The notes under the pieces are model-generated. The model was given only the letters and a program-made list of their open reading frames with translations. It was not told the origin of the DNA and ran no database searches. A program made the translations under genes and the position numbers. DNA of 64,000 nt, from the NCBI RefSeq assembly GCF_016132445.1, contig NZ_CP046056.1, forward strand, positions 2,473,501 to 2,537,500, in the 5' to 3' direction. Source of the DNA: Venatoribacter cucullus. Its GTDB lineage: Bacteria; Pseudomonadota; Gammaproteobacteria; Pseudomonadales; Oceanobacteraceae. This document shows, piece by piece, positions 53,136-62,270 of this stretch; the first letter of the stretch is position 1, and every line of letters begins with the position of its first letter.

Positions 53136-53900
53136 TTAATCCAACCGCATTTCAATACCGGCCGCCGCCATATGCTGCTTGGCCTGCTGCACGGTGTATT
53201 CGCCAAAGTGGAAAATACTGGCCGCCAGTACCGCATCGGCATGACCGATTTTTACGCCATCGACCAGGTGATCAAGATTACCGACACCGCCGGAGGCGAT
53301 GACCGGAATATTCACCGCATCGGCAATGGCACGGGTAACACCCAGATCAAAACCGGACTTCACACCGTCACGATCCATGGAGGTCAGCAGAATTTCACCG
53401 GCGCCGTACTGAGCCATTTTCACCGCCCATTCCACCGCATTAATACCCGTGGGTTTACGCCCACCGTGGGTAAAAATTTCCCAGTGATTATCACCCACCT
53501 GCTTGGCATCAATGGCGACCACGATGCACTGCGCACCGAATTTGTCCGACGCAGCCTTCACAAAATCCGGGTTATACACCGCCGCCGAATTAATCGAGAC
53601 TTTATCGGCACCGGCATTCAACATGCGGCGGATATCCTCCAGCTCACGAATGCCACCGCCCACGGTCAGCGGAATAAACACCTGCTCGGCAATGGCTTCC
53701 ACCATATGCACGGTGGTTTCACGGCCTTCGTGACTGGCGGTAATATCCAGAAACGTAATTTCGTCGGCGCCCTGGTCGTTATAGCGCTTGGCAATTTCCA
53801 CCGGGTCACCGGCATCGCGGATACCAACGAAATTAACGCCTTTTACCACGCGGCCTTTATCAACATCGAGGCAGGGAATAATGCGCTTGGCCAATGCCAT
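53136..53900 (-). CDS. hisF: Imidazole glycerol phosphate synthase cyclase subunit
   Basis: A 254-residue TIM barrel that, with HisH, makes imidazole glycerol phosphate and AICAR. Catalytic Asp residues are in [18 protein letters not shown] and [15 protein letters not shown]. It starts 2 bases after hisA. A short dyad (TTAAGAC / GTCTTAA) overlaps its stop but lacks a T-run. Confidence 0.98.
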   Translation of the reverse strand: MALAKRIIPCLDVDKGRVVKGVNFVGIRDAGDPVEIAKRYNDQGADEITFLDITASHEGRETTVHMVEAIAEQVFIPLTVGGGIRELEDIRRMLNAGADKVSINSAAVYNPDFVKAASDKFGAQCIVVAIDAKQVGDNHWEIFTHGGRKPTGINAVEWAVKMAQYGAGEILLTSMDRDGVKSGFDLGVTRAIADAVNIPVIASGGVGNLDHLVDGVKIGHADAVLAASIFHFGEYTVQQAKQHMAAAGIEMRLD

Positions 53901-53902
53901 GA

Positions 53903-54643
53903 TTATGCTCCGGTTAACTCGTCGGCCAGTTGCTGGGCTTCGGCTACGTTCAGCGTGCCTTCATAAATCGCCCGGCCGGTAATAGCACCCAGAATGCCCT
54001 GACCGGATACTTTGGCCAGCGCGCGGATATCTTCAATATTGGTCACACCGCCAGACGCGATCACCGGAATACCGCCTTCCACCGCCAGTTGCAGCGTGGC
54101 TTCAACGTTCACGCCCTGCATCATGCCATCGCGGGCAATGTCGGTGTAGACAATGGAGGTAACGCCGTCATCGCGGAATTGTTTGGCCAGATCCACCGCC
54201 TTAACGCTGGATACTTCCGCCCAGCCGTCGGTCGCCACATAACCATCCTGCGCGTCCAGACCGACAATCACATGCCCCGGGAAGGCTTTGCAGGCTTCTT
54301 TCACAAAAGCCGGCTCTTTCACCGCTTTGGTGCCAATAATTACATAGCTGACACCGGCTTTGATGTAATGCTCAATGGTTTCCAGTGTGCGGATACCACC
54401 GCCAATCTGAATCGGCAGGCCCGGAAAGGCTTTGGCAATGGCGGTCACGGCTTCGCCATTCACCGGTGTACCGGCAAAGGCACCGTTCAGGTCGACCAGG
54501 TGCAGGCGACGACAGCCGGCATCGACCCAGCGCTTGGCCATGGACACCGGATCATCACCGAACACGGTAGAATCATCCATACGGCCCTGACGCAGGCGCA
54601 CACATTGGCCATCTTTCAAATCAATAGCAGGAATTACCAGCAT
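53903..54643 (-). CDS. hisA: ProFAR isomerase
   Basis: A 246-residue TIM barrel of histidine synthesis. Starts [20 protein letters not shown] with the catalytic Asp; the second Asp is in [14 protein letters not shown]. Homologous to HisF next to it. It follows hisH after 32 bases. Confidence 0.98.
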   Translation of the reverse strand: MLVIPAIDLKDGQCVRLRQGRMDDSTVFGDDPVSMAKRWVDAGCRRLHLVDLNGAFAGTPVNGEAVTAIAKAFPGLPIQIGGGIRTLETIEHYIKAGVSYVIIGTKAVKEPAFVKEACKAFPGHVIVGLDAQDGYVATDGWAEVSSVKAVDLAKQFRDDGVTSIVYTDIARDGMMQGVNVEATLQLAVEGGIPVIASGGVTNIEDIRALAKVSGQGILGAITGRAIYEGTLNVAEAQQLADELTGA

Positions 54644-54675
54644 GGTTTTACCTTAATTCGGAATGTAAAAAATAA

Positions 54676-55320
54676 TCAGGCCTGACCGTCCCAGGCGAGG
54701 AAATTACGCAGCAACGCCAAGCCGGCGTGGTGGCTTTTTTCCGGGTGAAACTGCACCGCAAAGACGTTGTCTTCGCCCATGGCGGCGGCAAAATCGACGC
54801 CGTAATGACCACGGCCTTTCACCTGTTCAGGCTTTTCTGCCTGCACATAATAAGAGTGCACAAAATAAAACCGGCTGTTATCAGCAATACCCGCCCACAG
54901 CGGGTGAGCCACCTGCGCCACTTTATTCCAGCCCATGTGCGGCACTTTAAGATGCTCGCCATTTTCGTGCAGATCATTACCGAAAAAACGCACCTGACCG
55001 GGGAATAAACCCAGACAGTCAACGCCACCGTTTTCTTCGCTGCGATCCATCATGGCCTGCAGCCCGACACAAATACCCAGTAACGGTTTGGTTTTGCGTA
55101 CCTCGGCCACCACCTGATCGATGCCCTGCTTACGGATTTCCGCCATGCAGTCACGGATGGCACCGACACCGGGTAACACCACATGGTCAGCCTTCAGAAT
55201 GGTTTCCGGGTCACTGGTTACCAGCACCCGGGTATCCGGCGCCACGGTCTGTAACGCGCCGTGGGCCGAGTGCAGGTTGCCCATGCCATAGTCAATGACC
55301 GCACAGAGTTTACTGCTCAT
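54676..55320 (-). CDS. hisH: Imidazole glycerol phosphate synthase glutaminase subunit
   Basis: A 214-residue class I glutamine amidotransferase that supplies ammonia to HisF. The nucleophile Cys is in [13 protein letters not shown], and the His-Glu pair is in [15 protein letters not shown]. It follows hisB after 12 bases. Confidence 0.98.
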   Translation of the reverse strand: MSSKLCAVIDYGMGNLHSAHGALQTVAPDTRVLVTSDPETILKADHVVLPGVGAIRDCMAEIRKQGIDQVVAEVRKTKPLLGICVGLQAMMDRSEENGGVDCLGLFPGQVRFFGNDLHENGEHLKVPHMGWNKVAQVAHPLWAGIADNSRFYFVHSYYVQAEKPEQVKGRGHYGVDFAAAMGEDNVFAVQFHPEKSHHAGLALLRNFLAWDGQA

Positions 55321-55332
55321 GCTCTGCGCTCC

Positions 55333-55923
55333 TTACAAGCAACCTTTGGTGGACGGCATCACACCGGCCATACGCGGATCCTGTTCCAGCGCCATGCGCA
55401 GCGCGCGGCCGAAGGCTTTGAAAATGGTTTCCGCCTGATGGTGAGCGTTAAAGCCTTTCAGGTTATCAATGTGCAGCGTCACACCGGCGTGGTTCACAAA
55501 GCCCTGGAAGAATTCCCAGAACAGCTGCGTATCCAGCTTGCCGATGCTGGCGCGGGTAAATTCCACGTTCATGCTCAGCCCGGGACGACCGGAAAAATCA
55601 ATCACCACCCGTGACAGGGCTTCATCAAGCGGCACATAGGAATGACCGTAACGGACGATGCCTTTTTTGTCGCCCACGGCTTTGGCAAAGGCCTGGCCCA
55701 GGGTAATACCAATATCTTCCACGCTGTGGTGGTCGTCGATGTGGTTATCGCCTTTGCAGGTAATATCCAGGTCGATCAGGCCATGGCGGGCAATCTGATC
55801 CAGCATGTGCTCCAGGAAAGGGACCCCGGTATCAAAACGGGATTGACCGGTACCATCCAGGTTAATGGTGGCACGGATCTGGGTCTCCAGCGTATTACGC
55901 TCGACCGTTGCTGCGCGGGACAT
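55333..55923 (-). CDS. hisB: Imidazoleglycerol-phosphate dehydratase
   Basis: A 196-residue monofunctional HisB (no phosphatase domain), as in Pseudomonas rather than E. coli. Metal-binding motifs: [27 protein letters not shown] and [17 protein letters not shown]. First gene of hisB-hisH-hisA-hisF. Confidence 0.98.
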   Translation of the reverse strand: MSRAATVERNTLETQIRATINLDGTGQSRFDTGVPFLEHMLDQIARHGLIDLDITCKGDNHIDDHHSVEDIGITLGQAFAKAVGDKKGIVRYGHSYVPLDEALSRVVIDFSGRPGLSMNVEFTRASIGKLDTQLFWEFFQGFVNHAGVTLHIDNLKGFNAHHQAETIFKAFGRALRMALEQDPRMAGVMPSTKGCL

Positions 55924-56004
55924 GGCTGCTCCAACTCTCGCAAAAAGGAAAGGAAAGCATTATAAAGCAAAGCGCCAAAGAATATACCCGACAGGAAGCC
56001 CACC

Positions 56005-56415
56005 GTGCCCGTCAAACTCGAACACATCCATACGCCCACTGCTGCCGACTGGCAGGATCTGGAAAAAATTCATCAGGATACCAGCGCCACCGGTTTTGCC
56101 GCTGATCGCAGCGCGCTGGAACAGTGGCTGGCCGACGGCGGCTGGATAATTGCCGGCCGCTTTAACGACCGCCTTATCGGCGCCCTGCTGGCGCAAGAAA
56201 CTCCGGCCGGGGTGACGCTGTCTCAGGCCGGTGTACGCAGCGTGACGCAACGACGCGGCGTGATGCATCAGATGCTGCACTTTATTCAGCGCTGGGCGCA
56301 GGAAGAAGGCAAAACCCTGGTGGTGCGCGACTGCCCCGAAAACCTGCAACCGGCATTACAGCACCGGGGCTTTATGGCCGCCGATGGTGAACTGCAGTAT
56401 CGGCATAACGGCTGA
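56005..56415 (+). CDS. PanZ/PanM-like GNAT domain protein
   Basis: A 136-residue single GNAT domain. IIAGRFNDRLIGALL and GVRSVTQRRGVMHQMLHFI resemble E. coli PanZ (PanM), which binds acetyl-CoA and promotes maturation and feedback control of aspartate decarboxylase PanD. It is divergent from hisB, with starts about 80 bases apart. It starts with GTG at 56005 behind AGGAAG. No panD is in the window, so it could also be an ordinary N-acetyltransferase. Confidence 0.72.
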   Translation: MPVKLEHIHTPTAADWQDLEKIHQDTSATGFAADRSALEQWLADGGWIIAGRFNDRLIGALLAQETPAGVTLSQAGVRSVTQRRGVMHQMLHFIQRWAQEEGKTLVVRDCPENLQPALQHRGFMAADGELQYRHNG

Positions 56416-56517
56416 AGAAACGTTCCATTCCGGCAACAGGCCATTCACGCCGGACGGCTTTCATTCTGCAACACCCTTGCCCATACTGCGTCAATGCTTG
56501 AAACAAGGTTGTCATTT

Positions 56518-57135
56518 ATGAAAATCGCTCTGCAATCCTTCTCTGCCTTTGTCATTCTGTTGGCGGCTGCCCTGCTGTCTGCAGCCGTACAGGCGGCACC
56601 GGAAGATCCGCGCACCGTCGTTGAACGTGCCACCAACGGCATTATTAATGATCTGAATAAGCTCACGTTGGAGCAGCGCACCGATGCGGAAATCCGCCGG
56701 CTGGTCATGACCTGGATCATACCGGCCATTGATCAGCAACGCATTGCCATGGGCGCACTGGGCAAACACTGGCGCCGGGCCACTCCGGAACAGCGACAGG
56801 CCTTTATTGACCGCTACCGTGAACTGCAGATCCGTACTTACAGCGGGGCGTTCAAGGCCTTTAATGGCGAGCAGTTTGTCTTCGAAGACGTGCGCTACAA
56901 CGACAGCGGTGATCGCGCGCTGGTAAAAGGCACGATGCAACAAACCGATGGCAAACTGGTGCCCGTTGATTTCCGTCTGTATCAGCGCAACAAAACCAGT
57001 GACTGGTTGGTATACGATGCCGTTATTGCAGGCCTGGGCATGGTTAAAACTTACCGTGACCAGCTGAATGAACGCCTGCAAAATATCAGTATTGATGAAT
57101 TACTGGCGGAACTTGCCGAGCAAACCGCAGACTAA
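56518..57135 (+). CDS. MlaC/Ttg2D-like phospholipid-transport substrate-binding protein
   Basis: A 205-residue exported protein of the Tol_Tol_Ttg2 (MlaC) family. The signal peptide ends at VQAAPEDP; the mature part has the helical VVERATNGIINDLN, RQAFIDRYRELQIRTYSGAFKAFNGEQFVFEDVRY and DWLVYDAVIAGLGMVKTYRDQLNERL. MlaC carries phospholipid across the periplasm. The mlaFEDB genes are not adjacent, so this is an isolated or paralogous copy. The ATG at 56518 has an AAGGTT site. Confidence 0.88.
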   Translation: MKIALQSFSAFVILLAAALLSAAVQAAPEDPRTVVERATNGIINDLNKLTLEQRTDAEIRRLVMTWIIPAIDQQRIAMGALGKHWRRATPEQRQAFIDRYRELQIRTYSGAFKAFNGEQFVFEDVRYNDSGDRALVKGTMQQTDGKLVPVDFRLYQRNKTSDWLVYDAVIAGLGMVKTYRDQLNERLQNISIDELLAELAEQTAD

Positions 57136-57167
57136 CGCTTCACTCTCCTTGATTCATTCCCTTCTTT

Positions 57168-57194
57168 AACTGGCCCTTGTGGCCAGTTTTTTTT
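57168..57194 (+). terminator. Terminator of the mlaC-like gene
   Basis: The stem AACTGGCC / GGCCAGTT with a 5-base loop is followed by a run of eight T's, counting the last two stem bases. Confidence 0.9.
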
Positions 57195-57302
57195 AGCCCA
57201 TGATGGCAATCAGACCGTATCTTTTCTAAGCTGACAGCTGGTTTTGCCCCATCCCGGCCAGAACTGCCGGGCATTCCGATGACACAGAGCAGGTAACAAC
57301 CC

Positions 57303-59711
57303 TTGTTGTTTTTTCGCCCCTTAAACTCGCAATCGTTGCGACGCAAGCTGGTAATCATTGCCTTGCTGACCACCGGCCTGACACTGTTCATCACCAACCT
57401 GGCGTTCATTTCTCTCGAGTACTACCTCAGCCGTCAGGATGTCGACAAAAAACTGACCATTCTGGGTGAGGTTATTTCCAATCGCGCCAGTGCAGCGCTG
57501 ACGTTCAGCGACTTTTCCATGCTGCAAACCAACCTGAATACACTCAATGCCGACAGCAGTGTGGTCCGCGGCTGTATCTATGCCGACAATCAGGAGCTGG
57601 TGGCAGCCTATACCGCACGGCAGGAAAATACACCGGGCTGCCCGCCAAGACTGCACGAACTTCACGGCAGCGAAGGCCTGAATTTCCATCAGTTCTTCCC
57701 CGTTATGCTGGGCGAAGCGCCGATTGGCACCTTGTATATCGAAGCCAGTCATCTGGATCTGCTGCAACGACTGGGGCAGTTTTTATTCTTTTCCCTGTTA
57801 ATTCTGCTGGCCGCCGTGATGCTGGCATTTTTACTGGCCAGCCGCCTGCAAAATGTTGTGACCCGTCCTATTCAGGAGCTGGGTAACACACTGCGCCACA
57901 TTATGCTGAAAAAGGATTACTCGATCCGGGCGAACAAACAGAGCCATGATGAACTCGGCGACCTGGTTGATCTGTTTAACACTCTGCTACGCACCGTTGA
58001 AGATGAAAATGCATCACTCAAAACCAGCGAAGAACGCTTCCGCAAACTGACCGCGCTGTCGCCCGTCGGTATTTTCCAGATAGATGCCAAGCAGCGCCTG
58101 CAATATGTGAATCAGCGCTGGCGCGATATTCACCATGTACCGGATGAAACACCCTCTCTGCATGACTGGTTTGCCCGCATTCATCCGGATGACCTTACCG
58201 AAGCTCAGCAAGCCTGGAATAAACTGACTTGCGAGCAGGAGAGTATTGCCCTGGAAATACGGCTCAGCCGCAAAAACCATGAACCGACCTGGATTCAGGT
58301 ATTAGCCAGTACACTGCACGACCGGCACGGAGAATTATTGGGCTATCTGGGTGCTATTTCGGATATATCCGAATTAAAAGCAGCGCAGCTGCAAATGGAA
58401 AACCTGGCGTTTTACGATCCGCTCACCGGTCTGGCAAATCGTCGCTTATTCCGCAACCGACTGGAAAAAGCCGTTAAAACTGCCCAGCGCCATCAAAGCT
58501 CAATGGCTTTGTTATTTCTCGACATGGACCAGTTCAAACGGGTTAACGATACCCTGGGTCACGATGCCGGCGACCTGATGCTGAAAGAAGTTGCTCACCG
58601 ACTGACGGCCGCGGTAAGAGAAAATGATACCGTTTCACGGATCGGCGGGGACGAGTTCACCATTCTGCTGACGGATGTACATCATAACAACGATGTATTG
58701 GTGGTCGCCGAAAAGCTGCTGCGCATGCTGGCCAAGCCGATCCGCATTAAAGGCCAGGACATCGTCACCACCGTCAGTATTGGCATTACCTTAACACCGG
58801 ATGATTCAACCGATGCCAATACGCTGATGAAAAATGCTGACCTGGCCATGTACCGCGCCAAAGAACTTGGACGCAATAATTTCCAGTTCTTTTCTGAAGA
58901 CATGAACCGCTCCATCATGGAACATCTGGCACTGGAAAAAGAAATCAGCGAAGCATTAACCCGGGAACAGTTCAGCCTGGTTTTTCAGCCCAAAATCAGC
59001 CTGTTTGATTTCCACATTACCGGTGTCGAAACACTGTTACGCTGGAACCATCCGGAAAAAGGCTTTATTCCACCGGATCGTTTTATTCCGGTTGCGGAAG
59101 AAACCGGCCAGATCCTGGAAATCGGCAGCTGGGTACTGGAACAAAGCTGCCGCCAGATCAGCTCGTTAATCCGCAGCAAAGTCCTGCCACCAACCACCAA
59201 GGTTGCGGTAAACCTTTCAGCGCGACAATTTAACGACCCCAGCCTGCTGAATCGCATCCGCAGTGTTATCGAAATCAGTAAAATCCCACCGCAATGTCTG
59301 GAGCTGGAACTAACTGAAAGTACCTTAATGGATGATGTGGAAAGCGCGATTGTGACCATGCAGGAAATTAAAAAAATCGGCATTTCCATTGCAATTGATG
59401 ATTTCGGTACTGGTTACTCATCGCTGGCGTATATCAAGCGTTTTCCGATCGATGTACTGAAAGTAGACCGCTCATTTGTGATGGATATTCCCGGTGACCA
59501 GAATGATATGGCGATTACCGCAGCCGTTATTGCCATGGCGCACAAACTCAGCATGACGGTGGTCGCCGAAGGCGTGGAAACCGAAGAGCAATTGCACTTT
59601 CTGCGCCGCAATAATTGTGATGAGGGGCAAGGGTATTTATTCAGCAGGCCATTGTCACTGGCCCAGCTGCATCAATTCCTGAGCGAACATCAGCGCCGGC
59701 ATTCAGACTGA
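57303..59711 (+). CDS. Membrane GGDEF-EAL cyclic-di-GMP enzyme with HAMP and PAS
   Basis: An 802-residue protein. Two membrane helices (about 14-38 and 158-182) bracket a CHASE8-like periplasmic domain, followed by HAMP, a PAS domain (about 245-360), GGDEF with intact GGDEF at 448-452 and an RxxD inhibitory site five residues before it, and EAL. The EAL motif reads ETL (Glu576), but the other phosphodiesterase residues remain (NLSARQF, ELTES, IDDFGTGYSSL, KVDRSF, AEGVET). Both activities look possible. No ATG is available: TTG at 57303 with AGCAGG upstream is the likely start. Confidence 0.93.
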   Translation: MLFFRPLNSQSLRRKLVIIALLTTGLTLFITNLAFISLEYYLSRQDVDKKLTILGEVISNRASAALTFSDFSMLQTNLNTLNADSSVVRGCIYADNQELVAAYTARQENTPGCPPRLHELHGSEGLNFHQFFPVMLGEAPIGTLYIEASHLDLLQRLGQFLFFSLLILLAAVMLAFLLASRLQNVVTRPIQELGNTLRHIMLKKDYSIRANKQSHDELGDLVDLFNTLLRTVEDENASLKTSEERFRKLTALSPVGIFQIDAKQRLQYVNQRWRDIHHVPDETPSLHDWFARIHPDDLTEAQQAWNKLTCEQESIALEIRLSRKNHEPTWIQVLASTLHDRHGELLGYLGAISDISELKAAQLQMENLAFYDPLTGLANRRLFRNRLEKAVKTAQRHQSSMALLFLDMDQFKRVNDTLGHDAGDLMLKEVAHRLTAAVRENDTVSRIGGDEFTILLTDVHHNNDVLVVAEKLLRMLAKPIRIKGQDIVTTVSIGITLTPDDSTDANTLMKNADLAMYRAKELGRNNFQFFSEDMNRSIMEHLALEKEISEALTREQFSLVFQPKISLFDFHITGVETLLRWNHPEKGFIPPDRFIPVAEETGQILEIGSWVLEQSCRQISSLIRSKVLPPTTKVAVNLSARQFNDPSLLNRIRSVIEISKIPPQCLELELTESTLMDDVESAIVTMQEIKKIGISIAIDDFGTGYSSLAYIKRFPIDVLKVDRSFVMDIPGDQNDMAITAAVIAMAHKLSMTVVAEGVETEEQLHFLRRNNCDEGQGYLFSRPLSLAQLHQFLSEHQRRHSD

Positions 59712-59776
59712 TACACAACACCAGCAGCTAAAACATTGCGCTACTATAGCGCTCCGCCTGGACAACCCAGCAACTT

Positions 59777-60844
59777 ATGACAGCACAACTTTTCAGCAAG
59801 GCCGTACTCGATTGGTACGAACAATACGGGCGAAAAAATCTGCCGTGGCAACAACAGATTTCTCCTTACCGGGTCTGGGTGTCAGAAATTATGTTGCAGC
59901 AAACCCAGGTAACAACGGTTATTCCGTATTTTGAACGGTTTATGCAGCGATTCCCTGATGTATTCAGCCTCTCCACCGCCAAACAGGATGAGGTTCTGCA
60001 TCTCTGGACCGGCCTTGGCTACTATGCCCGCGGGCGTAACCTGCATGCCTGTGCCAAAACCATCGTCAATGAATACAACGGCCTGTTTCCTCATTCCGTC
60101 GAACAGCTGTCAGAATTACCCGGCATCGGGCGCTCAACCGCCGCCGCCATCGCCTCGATCAGTATGGGCATTCATGCCCCGATTCTCGATGGCAACGTCA
60201 AGCGCGTATTAACTCGCTGTTTTGCTGTACCGGGCTGGCCCGGCGATGGTCAGGTACAAAAACGACTGTGGTCACTGGCAGAAGAGCTGACACCAAACCA
60301 CAGCTCGCGACAGTACACCCAGGCCATGATGGATCTTGGCGCTACACTCTGCACCCGCAGTAAACCAGCTTGTGGTATCTGTCCGTTACAGCCGCAATGC
60401 CTCGGCCTGAAAACCGGCAACCCGACCCAATTTCCCAACAGCAAGCCCAAAAAAGCCAAACCTGAAAAACACACAATCCTGATCATGATCAGCAATCCGG
60501 CCGGCGAATATTTTCTGCAACAACGACCCCAGCAAGGAATCTGGGGCGGTTTGTGGAGTTTTCCGGAAGGTACCGACCGACAAGCCGCCAGACTGATGGT
60601 GCAGCGTCTGTTACCCGGTACAGAAGCCTTAGAACAGGAATTACCGCCATTCCGGCATACGTTCAGCCACTACCATCTGCATATTCAACCCGTGGTATTC
60701 CGGTTGCAACGACATCTGGCAACGGTGCAGGAAACCGACAATCCGAATCACTGCTGGTACAATCCCGTCTCTCCCGACAATATTGGTCTGGCAGCTCCGG
60801 TTAAAATGCTGCTGCAGCAACAGAGCACAGAGGAATATCCATGA
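59777..60844 (+). CDS. mutY: Adenine DNA glycosylase
   Basis: A 355-residue base-excision repair enzyme that removes A paired with 8-oxoG. Catalytic Glu in SEIMLQQTQVTTV, helix-hairpin-helix LPGIGRSTAAAIAS with catalytic Asp in ILDGNVKRVL, the 4Fe-4S cluster C-X6-C-X2-C-X5-C (CTRSKPACGICPLQPQC), and a C-terminal NUDIX-like domain that reads 8-oxoG. Its stop overlaps the yggX start by 4 bases. Confidence 0.98.
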   Translation: MTAQLFSKAVLDWYEQYGRKNLPWQQQISPYRVWVSEIMLQQTQVTTVIPYFERFMQRFPDVFSLSTAKQDEVLHLWTGLGYYARGRNLHACAKTIVNEYNGLFPHSVEQLSELPGIGRSTAAAIASISMGIHAPILDGNVKRVLTRCFAVPGWPGDGQVQKRLWSLAEELTPNHSSRQYTQAMMDLGATLCTRSKPACGICPLQPQCLGLKTGNPTQFPNSKPKKAKPEKHTILIMISNPAGEYFLQQRPQQGIWGGLWSFPEGTDRQAARLMVQRLLPGTEALEQELPPFRHTFSHYHLHIQPVVFRLQRHLATVQETDNPNHCWYNPVSPDNIGLAAPVKMLLQQQSTEEYP

Positions 60845-61119
60845 CCCGCACCGTATTTTGCAAAAAATATCAGCAAGAACTTGAAGCACTGGCTGCTGCC
60901 CCATTCCCGGGTCCAAAGGGCGAGGAAATTCTGCAAACAATTTCAAAAAAAGCCTGGACCGAATGGACAGAACATCAGACCCGGCTGATTAATGAAAAAC
61001 ACTTGAACATGATGGATTTGAAGGCCCGGAAATATCTGACCGAGCAACGCGAACGTTTTCTGAGTGGCGAAGAGTTTGACGCAGCCGAGGGCTATGTTCC
61101 TGAAAATAAAGATAAATAA
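60841..61119 (+). CDS. yggX: Iron-trafficking / oxidative damage protection protein YggX
   Basis: A 92-residue protein with the YggX sequence: MTRTVFCKKYQQELEALA with the conserved Cys7, FPGPKGEEI, KAWTEWTEHQTRLINEKHLNMMD and FLSGEEFDAAEGYVP. YggX protects iron-sulfur clusters from oxidation. The 4-base overlap with mutY matches the conserved mutY-yggX pair. Confidence 0.96.
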   Translation: MTRTVFCKKYQQELEALAAAPFPGPKGEEILQTISKKAWTEWTEHQTRLINEKHLNMMDLKARKYLTEQRERFLSGEEFDAAEGYVPENKDK

Positions 61120-61134
61120 AGTGAAACAGAGGGG

Positions 61135-61163
61135 TTGACACCCCAACGGCCAACGGGTTTAAT
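61135..61163 (+). promoter_or_regulatory. Promoter of tRNA-Phe
   Basis: Exact TTGACA (61135-61140), 17 bases, TTTAAT (61158-61163), followed by a GC-rich discriminator (ACGCGCC) of the kind seen at stringently controlled stable-RNA promoters. The tRNA begins about 30 bases after the expected start. Confidence 0.75.
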
Positions 61164-61200
61164 ACGCGCCAATTCACGAACAACACGTTGTTCATGAAAT

Positions 61201-61276
61201 GCCCAGATAGCTCAGTCGGTAGAGCAGCGGATTGAAAATCCGCGTGTCGGTGGTTCGATTCCGCCTCTGGGCACCA
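61201..61276 (+). tRNA. tRNA-Phe (GAA anticodon)
   Basis: A 76-nt tRNA with encoded CCA. The acceptor stem GCCCAGA / TCTGGGC pairs perfectly; the D arm (GCTCAGTCGGTAGAGC), the anticodon loop TTGAAAA with GAA, and the T arm GGTTCGATTCC are all present. Its last 16 bases are repeated twice more downstream at 172-bp intervals. Confidence 0.98.
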
Positions 61277-61662
61277 TTAAATACCTAAAGCCTGCATAGC
61301 AATATGCGGGCTTTTTTAATGGCTCTGATTTTACTTCAGGCGTCATCGAACCGGGTTCGATGCATCAGAACCATCCATGGTTCTGCCCCTGCGGGCAGCA
61401 AAGCTGTGCCAATCGGCTCCCGGCCTATTGGTCCGCCTCTGGGCACCATTAAATACCTAAAGCCTGCATAGCAATATGCGGGCTTTTTTAATGGCTCTGA
61501 TTTTACTTCAGGCGTCATCGAACCGGGTTCGATGCATCAGAACCATCCATGGTTCTGCCCCTGCGGGCAGCAAAGCTGTGCCAATCGGCTCCCGGCCTAT
61601 TGGTCCGCCTCTGGGCACCATTAAATACCTAAAGCCTGCATAGCAATATGCGGGCTTTTTTA
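61261..61662 (+). repeat. Tandem 172-bp repeat starting in the tRNA-Phe 3' end (rtT-like)
   Basis: Copies begin at 61261 (inside the tRNA), 61433 and 61605 (58 bases conserved, diverged traces to about 61696). Each begins with CCGCCTCTGGGCACCA, the last 16 bases of the tRNA, then the tRNA terminator hairpin, then hairpins ATCGAACC / GGTTCGAT, AGAACCAT / ATGGTTCT and GCCC-CTGC-GGGC. The first two copies look identical. The layout resembles the rtT repeats behind E. coli tyrT. No gene is seen between the tRNA and 5S rRNA. Confidence 0.92.
61288..61317 (+). terminator. Terminator of tRNA-Phe
   Basis: The stem AAGCCTGCAT / ATGCGGGCTT (one G-T pair) with a 6-base loop is followed by T's, 11 bases after the CCA. 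The same hairpin recurs in the repeat copies at about 61460 and 61632. Confidence 0.85.
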
Positions 61663-61788
61663 TTGCCAGCAATTTTGTATTGGTGTCATCGAAGAAAGTG
61701 AAATTATAAAAGCCTCACCAGGATAACCGGTAAAGAGTCTGATGCCACAAGCCAGCTGTTCAATCAGCGTTGCCGGTTGATTCCTTCA

Positions 61789-61914
61789 CATGGGGACCAG
61801 CGGCAGGAGCCGCTGGCACAGCTTGCTGCCCACAGGGCGAGCACCAGGGACGGTGCGAGTGGTACCCCACGGCCGACAGAGCACGTTCGTGCTCACGGCC
61901 CTGTGGACCCCATG
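61789..61914. repeat. Nested multi-stem element downstream of the rRNA operon
   Basis: CATGGGG (61789-61795) pairs with CCCCATG (61908-61914); inside are the hairpin CCAGCGGC / GCCGCTGG (61797-61816), the stem CCACAGGGC (61830-61838) with GCCCTGTGG (61898-61906), and within that the hairpins GCACC / GGTGC and GAGCAC / GTGCTC. It lies between the tRNA-Phe repeats and the rRNA terminator. No protein-coding sense. Strand of any RNA unknown. Confidence 0.6.
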
Positions 61915-61944
61915 CGAGAGTGGGTTTATCGTCAGCGCAAAAAG

Positions 61945-61979
61945 AAAAACCCCCGATAGCGTGAGCTACCGGGGGTTTT
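61945..61979 (-). terminator. Terminator of the rRNA operon
   Basis: A long stem (AAAACCCCCG-TAGC / GCTA-CGGGGGTTTT, one mismatch) followed on the minus strand by TCTTTTTG lies directly after the 5S gene. Confidence 0.9.
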
Positions 61980-61988
61980 GAATAAGAG

Positions 61989-62104
61989 CTTGACGATGAC
62001 CTACTCTCACATGGGGAGACCCCACACTACCATCGGCGATACTGCGTTTCACTTCTGAGTTCGGAATGGATTCAGGTGGTTCCACAGCTCTATGGTCGTC
62101 AAGC
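61989..62104 (-). rRNA. rrf: 5S ribosomal RNA
   Basis: About 116 nt. Read on the minus strand it runs from CTTGACGACCATAGAG through CCATTCCGAACTCAGAAGTGAAACGC to GTAGGTCATCGTCAAG, the standard bacterial 5S sequence, with its two ends complementary. End points are good to a few bases. It is the last gene of the rRNA operon, 165 bases behind 23S. Confidence 0.96.
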
Positions 62105-62270
62105 AAACCTTTATGAAGCATTGTCGTCTTACGTAGTCTGCGACGTTTCTTCAAATTAGGGCGGATACATGAGTTTAAATTGGATTCTCTCGCGAACCGG
62201 CGGTTGCCTGGTCTGTTTCTTAACTCAGTTTTCTGAGTGTTACCACTCACACCAAGTTTGGGTGTTATAT

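Noticed and set aside
61261..61662. CRISPR array
   Set aside because: The repeat unit is 172 bp, directly adjacent and without unique spacers, and starts in the tRNA; it is a tandem duplication.
61770..61964. Small open frames of about 60 residues in three frames before the 5S gene
   Set aside because: They cover a region explained by nested stems; three overlapping frames with no ribosome site are not genes.
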